Shown: piece after piece, positions 37,301-45,944 of the stretch
Layout: the number at the start of each line of letters is the position of its first letter
Numbering within the stretch: position 1 is the stretch's first letter
NCBI GenBank assembly: GCA_037444075.1
Contig: JBBIND010000002.1
Location: 62,001-126,000 of the forward strand
Length of the DNA: 64,000 nt
Direction of reading: 5' to 3'
Source of the DNA: JBBIND01 sp037444075
GTDB lineage: Bacteria > Acidobacteriota > Terriglobia > Bryobacterales > Bryobacteraceae
Notes under the pieces: model-generated
The model's input: the letters and a program-made list of their open reading frames with translations, nothing else
What the model was told of the DNA's origin: nothing
The model's database searches: none
Position numbers and translations under genes: made by a program

Positions 37301-37814
37301 CAATCTCACCTTCGCCAGCATCTGGGACCTGCCGTTTGGGCGCAACCGCGCTTTCCTCAGCGACCTGGGCGGCGTGGGACAGGCCATCCTGGGCAACTGG
37401 ACGTTCAATGCCACGTTCATCTACCAATCCGGCGTGCCGCTGGGCGCCTGGACCGGGTGGGAATACCTGTGTGGCAACCCGCTGTCCGGCACGCGTACCG
37501 AGGACCGGTGGTTCGATAACACCCGCGCCTGCTACAGCCAACTCGCACCCTTCGCTTACACACAGCTGGGTTCCCGCTTCCACCAACTCCGCAGCCACAC
37601 CGCTCCGCAATTGGACCTCATGCTCAGCAAGCGGTTCAAGTACGGCGAACGGTATGAGCTGGAATTCCGCGGCGAGGCATTCAATGCCGCCAACACACCG
37701 CTGCGCGGTGACCCGCCTTCGACCAATCCTTCCGCTACCGACTTCGCCAAACTGCCCGTACAGCAGTTGAACTTCTCGCGCAACGTCCAACTGGGCTTGC
37801 GCCTCAGGTTCTGA
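34338..37814 (+). CDS. TonB-dependent receptor with carboxypeptidase-regulatory domain (Oar-like)
   Basis: 1158 aa. Signal peptide IISLSVVVCLLFGAGAYAQ, CarboxypepD_reg (GQVSDQSRSAIPGATVRATK), plug domain (FTMNGGRTGTNQFLLNGAPI), and a large barrel ending RNVQLGLRLRF with a C-terminal Phe. The open frame extends to 34275, but the SD at 34326 and the signal peptide fix the start at 34338. It is the third of three such receptors within 18 kb, and is divergent from the second. A perfect hairpin terminator follows at 37837-37866. Confidence 0.9.
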   Translation: MKIISLSVVVCLLFGAGAYAQDFRANILGQVSDQSRSAIPGATVRATKDDTNVSRETVTNAEGIYTLVGLDPGRYTVTITANGFTTVRRSGIVLQVAERLNLPISMEVGQVTESITVVGEQELIQTASASRGLVFDPIKMQEIPMNGRQTFMLMRLSPGVMFTQRTFGATGFSGTRAWDVNGSFTMNGGRTGTNQFLLNGAPISTQGTFNLAPNVEAVQEMKVMVNTYDSQYGRSGGGHVSTTLRSGTNQWHGSVFDFWRNRILDANTRQNNAGGQKRGFRNQHQYGGVVGGPIRKDKDFIFFSFEGWQERTPFPTVTTVPPMEVRGGNFNFIPAGERAPIMVFDQLTSVPCTTPGVTCISGGIYGRQPFPGNVIPANRISAVGRAIINSYPAPNFNPTSLTQNFLRPDNTGRYRYEQPMDRFSFVFTFQDGGEFRNSNGFYPPAQNGEMPGTVRRDMNYIASYDKAITPTKILRVQASFNRFVQNFPNISDPSFTWDKLNIKSIPLVPTYPTKAPPSVSVSGFTGVFGSQFLNEASRQQVNFQANVAQTTGRHSWKYGFEWAQLIHHTAASGNASGSWSFDTVWSRRHFGRREASPLDGSGAADLLLGYMNSGNIPFNDSTLRRQPYIAGFLQDDWKIHPRLTLNLGLRYDIQFPHYEINNRMVSGFDFNTPNPISDRVLANWRQLAATTANFPAPPSAIRGGLLYAGVGGEPRRINDFQFDNIQPRLGFAYNFMSKTVMRGGVGIFHRTLLGGVTTTGFSQNTDYINSINGGLTHRAGATGRYSLEDPFPDGLIPPMGASQGLLTNIGTSVSYTYRQAQVPRTYQWSYTLERELPWNMVLEGSYVGSLTSKEPRTIQLSNTTREHYDMAIANPNYFQQTVPNPWFGIAPANTTLGAGTTISRQNLLRRIPQHTGVSQGGMPWGRSWYHGLQARFEKRMMAERARTGAMTWVMAYTWSKMMENALRQDFTFEWMPFINQVTAEDRSHNLTFASIWDLPFGRNRAFLSDLGGVGQAILGNWTFNATFIYQSGVPLGAWTGWEYLCGNPLSGTRTEDRWFDNTRACYSQLAPFAYTQLGSRFHQLRSHTAPQLDLMLSKRFKYGERYELEFRGEAFNAANTPLRGDPPSTNPSATDFAKLPVQQLNFSRNVQLGLRLRF

Positions 37815-37836
37815 GCGAGTCGCGTTCTTAAACCCG

Positions 37837-37866
37837 ATGAGCCGGTCCCCGCGGGGACCGGCTCAT
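37837..37866. terminator. Perfect 14-bp terminator hairpin between convergent genes
   Basis: ATGAGCCGGTCCCC at 37837-37850 pairs fully with GGGGACCGGCTCAT at 37853-37866 and is followed by TTCATTCAT. It lies 23 bp after the plus-strand receptor stop and 28 bp beyond the stop of the minus-strand moeZ-like gene, so it can serve both directions. Confidence 0.8.
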
Positions 37867-37893
37867 TTCATTCATAAGAACTCTCGGACTTTC

Positions 37894-39063
37894 TCAGTAC
37901 TTGGGAACGGAGGGGTCCACCTGGTCGCTCCAGGCGAGGATGCCGCCCTTCAGGTTCTTCACGTCCTGGAACCCTCCTTCGCGGAGCAGACCGGCCGCCT
38001 TGGCGCTGCGCACTCCGGAGCGGCAATACACCACAACGGGAAGTGACTTGTCGAGCTCGCCCACACGTTTCGGAAGCTGGCCGAGCGGAATCAGGATGGA
38101 ATTCTCGAGGCAGCAGATCTGCACTTCGTGAGGCTCGCGCACATCGAGCAGCAGGAAAAGCTCTCCGCCATCCAGCATCGTCTTCAATTGGGTGGGATCG
38201 ATGTCTGCTCCGCTTGGCACGGGCTGAGGCGCGGGGCTGGCGGCGAGCCCGCAGAACTGGCGATAGTCGATCAGGCGCTTGAGCGTGGGACGATCGCCAC
38301 AGACCTGGCAATCCGGATCGCGCCGCAGTTTCAATTCCCTGAAGCGCATCGCCAGGGCATCATAGAGCACCAGGCGCCCTACCAGAGATTCACCGGTTCC
38401 GAGAATCAGCTTCACCGCTTCCGTGGCTTGGATCAAGCCCACTAACCCTGGCAGGATGCCCAGCACGCCTCCCTCGGCGCAACTCGGCACGAGTCCGGGA
38501 GGAGGCGGCTCCGGGTAGAGGCAGCGGTAGCACGGGCCTCCAGGGACCGCGAAGACTGACGCCTGCCCCTCGAAGCGGAAAATGGACCCATAGACGTTCG
38601 GCTTCCGGGAAAGCACGCAGGCATCGTTCACCAGGTAACGTGTCGGGAAATTGTCCGTGCCGTCGATGACGATGTCGTAGGGGGCGAAGATCTCCAGCGC
38701 GTTCTCGCTCGACAGAGCCACGCCATGCTTGTCCACCCGGACGTGCGGATTGATATCCAGCATGCGGGCGGCGGCGGATTCCAGTTTCGGACGTCCTACA
38801 TCGCTCGTTCCGTGAAGCACCTGACGCTGAAGGTTTGTCAGATCGACTACGTCGAAATCCACAATGCCAATGCGTCCTATGCCGGCTGCCGCCAGGTACA
38901 AACCCAGTGGCGAGCCCAGCCCGCCTGCGCCAACCAGCAACACCGAAGCGTTCTTCAGCTTGACCTGTCCCGCCATGCCCACCTCCGGCATGATCAGGTG
39001 GCGGCTGTAACGCTGGATTTCCTCCTGGCTGAGTTCCGCGTGCGTTGTCACCTCAGCCGCCAT
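37894..39063 (-). CDS. MoeZ-like adenylyltransferase/sulfurtransferase (MoeB/ThiF domain plus rhodanese)
   Basis: 389 aa. The E1-like MoeB domain has the Rossmann loop VLLVGAGGLGSPLGLYLAAAG, the Asp in GIVDFDVVDLTNLQRQ, catalytic Cys in PSCAEGGVLG, and zinc ligands in CYRCLYP and CQVCG. The C-terminal rhodanese domain has active loop CRSGVR in VVVYCRSGVRSAKAAG. Such proteins adenylate the C-terminal Gly of a MoaD/ThiS-like carrier and transfer sulfur to give a thiocarboxylate. The ATG at 39063 overlaps the end of the JAMM-CysO gene by 11 bp, so it is tightly coupled. In mycobacteria MoeZ activates CysO; that role is inferred here from context. Confidence 0.9.
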   Translation of the reverse strand: MAAEVTTHAELSQEEIQRYSRHLIMPEVGMAGQVKLKNASVLLVGAGGLGSPLGLYLAAAGIGRIGIVDFDVVDLTNLQRQVLHGTSDVGRPKLESAAARMLDINPHVRVDKHGVALSSENALEIFAPYDIVIDGTDNFPTRYLVNDACVLSRKPNVYGSIFRFEGQASVFAVPGGPCYRCLYPEPPPPGLVPSCAEGGVLGILPGLVGLIQATEAVKLILGTGESLVGRLVLYDALAMRFRELKLRRDPDCQVCGDRPTLKRLIDYRQFCGLAASPAPQPVPSGADIDPTQLKTMLDGGELFLLLDVREPHEVQICCLENSILIPLGQLPKRVGELDKSLPVVVYCRSGVRSAKAAGLLREGGFQDVKNLKGGILAWSDQVDPSVPKY

Positions 39064-39769
39064 GCCGCCCTCCAGCCACGCTCGGCACAATGGAGATCGT
39101 ATCCCCGGCGGCGAGCGCGGTGGCTTCCTTTTTCAGGTAACGGATGTCTTCGTCGTTTACGTAAACGTTCACAAAGCTCCGCAGGCGGCCTTCCTCGCTG
39201 TACATGTGGCGCTTCAGGCCGCCGTAGCGGCTCGTGAGTTCGGCGAGCACCTCGCCCACCGTTCCTCCGGTGAGTTCCACAGTATCCTGGTTGTCGGCGT
39301 ATTGCCTCAACGGCGTAGGTATCAGAACCTTGGCCATAAGTTCTCCTTTTCCGGGGTAAATCAGCAACTCCTCTTCAGCCGCTGTCAGGTCCTGGTTCGG
39401 GCGGAAACAGGCAGCCCTTACGACGCGGCCTCCGGCCACCGAAACCACCAGGAACGAATACCACGGACAACTGTTCTTCAGGTCGGTTTCGGAGAAATAG
39501 GCGTCGCAGTCGGGGTGGGAATGGAAGATGCCCACTACGCCGGAGCCCCGGCGGCGCGCTTCTCTTTCCGCCTCGATCAAGTCAGCAGGACGGATTTCGT
39601 ATCGCTCCCGGCGTGAACCTTCAAACACATTTTCCAGGGGCACAGCCGCCTGAACCGTGTGCTGCTTCCCTTGCGAGGAGCCGAGCATGACGCCGCAACA
39701 CTCGTCAGGATACGCCGCTACTGCAGCAGACTTGATCGCTTCCCAGGCGCTCGGCTCAATCCGGATCAT
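39053..39769 (-). CDS. Fused JAMM peptidase and CysO-like sulfur-carrier protein
   Basis: 238 aa, two domains in one frame. Residues 1-144 are a JAMM (Mec-like) metalloprotease: Glu23 in YPDECCGVMLG, and H83-S-H85-P with S93 and D96, the complete zinc-binding set. This matches the 140-150 aa size of stand-alone Mec. Residues 145-238 are a MoaD/ThiS-like ubiquitin fold starting MAKVLIPTPLRQYADN and containing FVNVYVNDEDIR, closest to CysO. The end is PSVAGG-RHGG, four residues beyond a typical CysO VAGG end. The stop overlaps moeZ, and the start overlaps cysM by 14 bp. An internal SD and ATG at the junction could give free carrier. Confidence 0.88.
   Translation of the reverse strand: MIRIEPSAWEAIKSAAVAAYPDECCGVMLGSSQGKQHTVQAAVPLENVFEGSRRERYEIRPADLIEAEREARRRGSGVVGIFHSHPDCDAYFSETDLKNSCPWYSFLVVSVAGGRVVRAACFRPNQDLTAAEEELLIYPGKGELMAKVLIPTPLRQYADNQDTVELTGGTVGEVLAELTSRYGGLKRHMYSEEGRLRSFVNVYVNDEDIRYLKKEATALAAGDTISIVPSVAGGRHGG
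39343..39348 (-). promoter_or_regulatory. Internal ribosome binding site at JAMM/CysO junction
   Basis: Read on the minus strand, AAGGAG ends 5 bases before an in-frame ATG at 39335-39337, which begins the CysO domain (Met-Ala-Lys-Val-Leu). The spacing is close to ideal. Because no stop codon separates the domains, this site would allow free 94-aa carrier to be translated in addition to the fusion. Confidence 0.65.
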
Positions 39770-40706
39770 CCCAGAGACTCTCGCTGAGGTACTTCTCTGC
39801 CCCATCACAGAAAATGGTAACAATAACGCCGGACTTTCCTTCGTTTTCGAGGTGACGGGCCAGTTGAAGCGCTGCCGCCGTGTTGGCGCCTGAACTGAGC
39901 CCCACTAAAAGCCCCTCTTCGCGCGCCAGGCGGCGGACCATGCGGTAGGCTTGCTCGGTGTCAATCCAGTAGTTCTCGTCGGCTAACTCGGGATCGTAGA
40001 TAGCAGGCGCGAGCGCGGACGGCATGTGTTTCATTCCTTCGATGCCGTGAAAGCCGCTGTCGGGTTGGACCGAAATGCAGCGCACGCCCGGAACCTCCTG
40101 CCGCAGGCGGCGCGCGATTCCCATGAACGTGCCGCTCGTGCCGAGACCCGTGACAAAGTGCGTTATCCGCCTGCCCGTCTGCCGCAGAATCTCAGGAGCG
40201 GTGGTGTCGTAGTGCGCCTGCCAGTTGGCGGGGTTGGAGTATTGATCCGGATAGAAGTAGCTGGCGGGGTCCGCCTGGTAGATTTTCCGGCAGATTCTGA
40301 TGGCGCCGTCGGAACCCTCGAGCCCATTGGTCAGCACCAGCTCGGCGCCATAGGCTCTGAGGATGCGCAGGCGCTCCGGGGATGCGTTGGACGGCAAACA
40401 CAGCTTGACACGGAATCCCATCGCGGCGCCGATCATGGCGTAGGCGATTCCGGTGTTGCCGCTGGTCGCATCCAACAGCGTGCGTCCTTTCGCGAACTCC
40501 CCCGACTCCCTCCCCCTCCTCACCATGTTGAGAGCGGCACGGTCTTTTACGGAACCGCCGGGATTGAAATACTCCGCCTTGGCATACACTTCCACTCCCT
40601 GCAAACCCGCCGTGATCTTCTCCAGGCGAAGTAAGGGCGTGTTGCCGATCTGAGCCAGCAGCGAGGACGCCGGCTGGCTCCACAGGTTGGCTTGTGCGAC
40701 TGCCAT
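39756..40706 (-). CDS. cysM: Cysteine synthase CysM-like (PLP-dependent)
   Basis: 316 aa fold-type II PLP enzyme. The PLP lysine is in NPGGSVKDRAA; the substrate loop is DATSGNTGIAYA and the phosphate-binding loop GLGTSGTFMGIARRL. The region QPDSGFHGIEGMKHM with IYDPEL aligns better with mycobacterial CysM than with CysK. In that system CysM uses O-phosphoserine and the thiocarboxylate of CysO rather than O-acetylserine and sulfide. Direct overlap with the JAMM-CysO fusion gene supports that role, but the enzyme could also be an ordinary OAS sulfhydrylase. It is the first gene of a three-gene minus-strand operon with a strong promoter. Confidence 0.88.
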   Translation of the reverse strand: MAVAQANLWSQPASSLLAQIGNTPLLRLEKITAGLQGVEVYAKAEYFNPGGSVKDRAALNMVRRGRESGEFAKGRTLLDATSGNTGIAYAMIGAAMGFRVKLCLPSNASPERLRILRAYGAELVLTNGLEGSDGAIRICRKIYQADPASYFYPDQYSNPANWQAHYDTTAPEILRQTGRRITHFVTGLGTSGTFMGIARRLRQEVPGVRCISVQPDSGFHGIEGMKHMPSALAPAIYDPELADENYWIDTEQAYRMVRRLAREEGLLVGLSSGANTAAALQLARHLENEGKSGVIVTIFCDGAEKYLSESLWDDPD

Positions 40707-41013
40707 GGGATGCCGGGAAAATATCTACTTCAATTCTAGTAATCACCATAATCTCTGTCAACAATAGGGTGATTGGTTAATCCGAGGGTGCCCCTTTCGT
40801 CTCGCGCCTCGCGTCCTTGGCAAGCCATGCAGAACCACGCTGCCACCGAAGAGTGCCTGCGCTGCGTGGCGTCCGCGCGGGAAGTTACCGCGGATGCCGG
40901 CCTGCAAAGATGGGCTCGGCTCGTATGCCGGTAATTCCTCATCGGTCATCCTCACGGGGAATTAGCGGCGATCGATCACAACTGCTGACGGCGCTCTGCC
41001 CGGCGGTGTGCCG
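40707..41013. other. Promoter-bearing intergenic region upstream of cysM
   Basis: This 307-bp gap holds the cysM promoter in its left part. The remaining segment 40775-41013, downstream of the minus-strand receptor gene, contains only short overlapping minus-strand frames. The best of these starts near 40949 and reads Met-Thr-Asp-Glu-Glu-Leu-Pro, but I do not recognise it. No terminator with a T-tract is seen. Confidence 0.4.
40733..40774 (-). promoter_or_regulatory. Sigma70-type promoter with overlapping inverted repeat for cysM operon
   Basis: On the minus strand TTGACA (40756-40761) and TAGAAT (40733-40738) are separated by exactly 17 bp, an almost consensus promoter. It implies transcription starting near 40726 and a leader of about 20 bases before the ATG at 40706. 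An inverted repeat covers the -35 region: AATCACCATA at 40741-40750 and TAGGGTGATT at 40765-40774 on the plus strand (one mismatch). This would suit a repressor that blocks RNA polymerase, for example a cysteine- or sulfur-responsive one. Confidence 0.65.
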
Positions 41014-43479
41014 TCAAAAGGAGTACTCCAGCCCGACACGCACGAATCGCGGCGGCTGGATGGCTACCGGAAGCCGGCGGCTGAAATCCGTCGAGCTCCA
41101 ATCGCGTTCCACGAGGTTGTAGCTGGCATTGGACAGATTAAAGATGTCGGCCAGCGCCCGGAGAGTTCCCACCGGGAGCTGGAAACTGCGGCTGACCCGG
41201 AGATCCAGCGTCAACTGGAACTCCGTGCGGTGGCCCCCTTCAGGGCTGCCGCGCGGCGTGGCCGATAGCACCTGAGGGCCCTGGGAGAGACCCCTCACGA
41301 GCAGTCTCCTGCCGAACGGGAGGCCGTCCCAGTAACTTACAACCGCGCCCGCTTCGAAGCCGCCCAGATTGCGCGGCGCGTGCCAATAGCCTGCCAACTT
41401 TGCCACGTAAGCCCGGTCGAAGTAGGTCCGTCCGGTCGCGTTGAAGAGGGTGTTTTCGTCCTGGAGCAGCGACCCGACGACGCCGGTGTCGTTCTCCCAG
41501 GGGTCATTGCCCGAATTCGTGGGCCCGTGTCCCTTTTCGGCCACGAAGGAGAGACGCCACCAAAACCTGTCGCCTCGCCCGTTCAATTCGGCCACCAACC
41601 CGGCGGAAAAGGACCGTAAGCCGGCGTTGGTGAGCAGGAACTGATCCTGCCCCCATGTGGCCGGATCCTGCTCATAGACCAGCAAGGTTTGATCGTCGTA
41701 AGTTCCCGGCTGGTAGTCCGGACCCGGCTCCCTGAGGGCCAAGGGACGGGAAACGATGCCTGTGTTCACGGCGGCCAGCCTGTGCTTTTCGTCGCGGCGG
41801 AAAAGCCTGAGGCCGGCGCGCATTACCGGGGCAAAAGACGCCTCGAGCCCGGCGGTGAAGGCGTCGATGTAGGGTCTCCGCAAAGGAGATGCAATCGACG
41901 AGTAAAGACCGCCGAACCTCCGGAGCAATTGACCGGTTTCCGAAGGTTGCCATTGCGCGTCACCGTTGTGGTCCTCCCAGCGAAACTCCTCGCCGGAGAG
42001 GCTGTCAGCGTTGGCGAAATCCAGGTGCCGCACAGCCAGCGGATAGTAGTAGCGGCCGTAGGAGGCTCGCAGAACGGGGGCAAACCTGAGGGGTGGCGCG
42101 ACGGCCACGGCCACGCGCGGGGCCAGATTGCTCCAGACGATAGGAGTGCGGTTCACAGCGCGCGGAGAGCCGGAATGAGGCGGCAGGTTGCCGCGCGTGT
42201 GTTCAGCGAACACTCCAACATCGACAGACAGCCATCCAGTCAGCGTCATGGAGTCTGAAGCGTGAGCAGAGTAACTGGAAACGCGGCCTTTACTCGTTAC
42301 CGGTGTGTTAAACCGCACGAGGGAGGCGGGCACGCCGGCAGCTACGAGGAGGTGCTGGTTGCCGGGCACGAGGAACGTGTTGCGAGCCTCGGCGGCACGC
42401 ACACTCCCACCTGCGCCGAACTTGTGATCGGCGCCGAAGAACGAGAACGGCTTTCGGCGCCACTCGCCCGCGAGGTGGTGGCGTGCGCGGCGGCCCAGGC
42501 TCGCGAGAAGTGGAGGACCTTCCACGGAGCCGTCGAGAAGTTCGACGCGGGCAGGTCCCGTAGCCGCCGGAGCAGGCGTTTCCAGATGAGCGAAGCCGTA
42601 CCCATAACGGATGTCGGAAGTCGAGCCGGCTTGTTCGCGCACCCAGCCCAAGTGCGCGGATCCCAGGTGATTCTTCTCGGGCAAGCCGCCGCTGAGGCGA
42701 AAGGGCGGCGCCCCGCGGCGGCCTGTAAGGGCCTCGAGGCCGGATGGGATACCGTAGCCGGAAAGGCCCATCCTGGAGCCAACGTAGGCCGCCTCAACCG
42801 AGTTGCCGTCTGCCGGGCGGAAACGGGCTTTAGCGCTCCCTAGCAGCAGGCGGCTCTTTTGCAGAGGGCTGTCTGCCTCGCGCGGCCAACTCTGGCTGGC
42901 CCATTGGGCGGTGGCCGAAGCGAAAATGTCGGCTCGCTTGCCGGCAGGTCCTCCGAGACGAACGTGGTCCCGCGAATACCAGCGAAAAGCCTCCGGCCGC
43001 AGCAAGCCAGCCGAGGCGGCCTTCTCGGGGAGCTTACCGGAAGCCATCGCGTTTCCAGTGAAATGGCTCGCAAGTGTTCCATGCCAGCGCGGCGCCGCAT
43101 GGCGGGTCCACAATTCGACCGTCGCGCCAGGTCCGTGTAACCGTGCCGGCTGGGGACCGGTATGCACGGTGATGGTTTCTATGGCATCAGGATCGACGAG
43201 GAACATCGGCCGCCCGGGCTGATAGGGATCAGCGGCGTCGAGGCGGTTCAATTCGTACGCAGTGGCTGTCCATGATGCAGCCTGGAAAGAGATTATGGCG
43301 AGACGGTGGCTGGCCAGTCCGCCGAAGTCCGGAGGCCAGGGGATGGCCTCCGCCTCCTGTTGCTGCAGAATGCCGGCGACGCTGTGGGAGGAGGGAAGCT
43401 TACTCAAGTCAACTTGGGCCGGCAGCCACAGACAGCATCCGAGCAACACGAACCCGGCTCTGGGCGCCGACAACGGCAT
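41014..43479 (-). CDS. TonB-dependent-receptor-like outer-membrane barrel without N-terminal regulatory domain
   Basis: About 821 aa. Signal peptide MPLSAPRAGFVLLGCCLWLPAQV is followed by a degenerate plug-like region (YELNRLDAADPYQPGRP, then IETITVHTGPQPARLHGPG) and a beta-barrel ending RFVRVGLEYSF with terminal Phe. Unlike the three large receptors elsewhere in the window it has no CarboxypepD_reg domain and is shorter. The open frame extends upstream to 43830 but that part has no homology. Substrate unknown. It lies downstream of rpoD on the same strand, with a terminator between. Confidence 0.8.
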   Translation of the reverse strand: MPLSAPRAGFVLLGCCLWLPAQVDLSKLPSSHSVAGILQQQEAEAIPWPPDFGGLASHRLAIISFQAASWTATAYELNRLDAADPYQPGRPMFLVDPDAIETITVHTGPQPARLHGPGATVELWTRHAAPRWHGTLASHFTGNAMASGKLPEKAASAGLLRPEAFRWYSRDHVRLGGPAGKRADIFASATAQWASQSWPREADSPLQKSRLLLGSAKARFRPADGNSVEAAYVGSRMGLSGYGIPSGLEALTGRRGAPPFRLSGGLPEKNHLGSAHLGWVREQAGSTSDIRYGYGFAHLETPAPAATGPARVELLDGSVEGPPLLASLGRRARHHLAGEWRRKPFSFFGADHKFGAGGSVRAAEARNTFLVPGNQHLLVAAGVPASLVRFNTPVTSKGRVSSYSAHASDSMTLTGWLSVDVGVFAEHTRGNLPPHSGSPRAVNRTPIVWSNLAPRVAVAVAPPLRFAPVLRASYGRYYYPLAVRHLDFANADSLSGEEFRWEDHNGDAQWQPSETGQLLRRFGGLYSSIASPLRRPYIDAFTAGLEASFAPVMRAGLRLFRRDEKHRLAAVNTGIVSRPLALREPGPDYQPGTYDDQTLLVYEQDPATWGQDQFLLTNAGLRSFSAGLVAELNGRGDRFWWRLSFVAEKGHGPTNSGNDPWENDTGVVGSLLQDENTLFNATGRTYFDRAYVAKLAGYWHAPRNLGGFEAGAVVSYWDGLPFGRRLLVRGLSQGPQVLSATPRGSPEGGHRTEFQLTLDLRVSRSFQLPVGTLRALADIFNLSNASYNLVERDWSSTDFSRRLPVAIQPPRFVRVGLEYSF

Positions 43480-43619
43480 AGCAGGGCCTCCACCGTAGAA
43501 ACTCGAATCGTCGCTGACGAGGCACTGCCTCGTCTGGTTCCATATCAAGGATAGGCGTTCCTGCGCCCGCGCTGCAGAGGCCGAACCGGGAGGCGCTCCA
43601 AAACGATGGCTTGGCTGCG

Positions 43620-43654
43620 CAAAAAGAGCGCAGGCCGGGGATTGATTCCCGGCC
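43620..43654 (-). terminator. Rho-independent terminator of rpoD
   Basis: GGCCGGGGA (43633-43641) and TTCCCGGCC (43646-43654) form a 9-bp stem with one wobble pair and a 4-base loop, about 25 bp after the rpoD stop. Read on the minus strand it is followed by TGCGCTCTTTTTGCG, giving a T-tract. Confidence 0.75.
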
Positions 43655-43678
43655 TTCAGATGCTTAAGAGGATGACAC

Positions 43679-45211
<1,533 letters not shown>

Positions 45212-45351
45212 TCTCTCACCTTTCGTGGTGTTGGGGATGGTTGAGCCGATCCAGGGCTAGGGCAACCGGTCATAACGCCTACAGACGCCACACTGTGACA
45301 TGTCAGAATAGCCAAAGTGTTCTCCGCCCGGCTTCGGATACCCGCCGATAG

Positions 45352-45380
45352 ATTATAACATCCCTTGGCAACAGTGTTTA
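45352..45380 (-). promoter_or_regulatory. Extended -10 promoter upstream of rpoD
   Basis: On the minus strand the sequence reads TAAACA, 17 bp, then TATAAT (45352-45357), with TGT immediately before the -10 forming an extended -10 element. It lies about 140 bp upstream of the rpoD GTG. The 140-base leader holds no further recognisable element. Confidence 0.55.
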
Positions 45381-45482
45381 AATTTTCCTTGCCTGCTGAT
45401 TATATAGATTGCTCTCGAGCCGAATCGGTTACAGGATCCGGAAGGTTCACCAAAGCATAGTAGGGAAAGGGCTTTGACGTTC

Positions 45483-45944
45483 TCAAGGGCGTTTTTGGCG
45501 CATCAGGTTCTCAAGCTCGTTCTGAAAAGCCTCCACATCCTGGAAGTCTCTGTAAACACTGGCGAAACGGACGTAGGCGATCTTATCCAGGCTTCGCAGG
45601 CGCTGCATCAGCGTTTCACCGATCTCAGCAGTGGCCAACTCGCGGTCAGGCATCTCCGAGATTCTGGTCTCGATCTCGTCGACCATTTCCGCCAGCTTGC
45701 CCATGCCGACGGGGCGCTTTTCGCAAGCCCTCAGGAGGCCGCTCAGTATTTTCTGCCTTTCAAACTTCTCTCTTCGGCCGTCCTTCTTCACTACCATATA
45801 GGGGATTTCATCGATTCTCTCGTAAGTAGTGAACCGGCGTTCACAGGCGAGGCACTCCCGGCGGCGGCGTATGGTGTCGCCTTCCTTGCTTTCGCGTGAA
45901 TCAATGACCCGGTCCTGACGGTGGCCGCAGAAGGGGCAGTTCAC
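45483..45944 (-). CDS. nrdR: Transcriptional repressor NrdR
   Basis: 153 aa, the normal NrdR size. The N-terminal zinc ribbon has CPFC and CLAC pairs with VIDSRESKEGDTIRRRREC and RRFTTYERI. The ATP-cone domain follows with VVKKDGRREKFERQKILSGL and ends in YVRFASVYRDFQD. NrdR senses ATP/dATP and represses ribonucleotide reductase genes. GTG at 45944 overlaps the stop of the upstream membrane-protein gene by 4 bp, and the family N-terminus begins exactly there, so I use that start although the frame extends to 46163. No NrdR box is obvious locally. Confidence 0.93.
   Translation of the reverse strand: MNCPFCGHRQDRVIDSRESKEGDTIRRRRECLACERRFTTYERIDEIPYMVVKKDGRREKFERQKILSGLLRACEKRPVGMGKLAEMVDEIETRISEMPDRELATAEIGETLMQRLRSLDKIAYVRFASVYRDFQDVEAFQNELENLMRQKRP

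Noticed and set aside
40758..40955. Short minus-strand frame with a plausible N-terminus (MTDEELPAYEPSP)
   Set aside because: Too short, overlaps another frame and the cysM promoter, and no family is recognised. It may be a remnant, but this cannot be shown.
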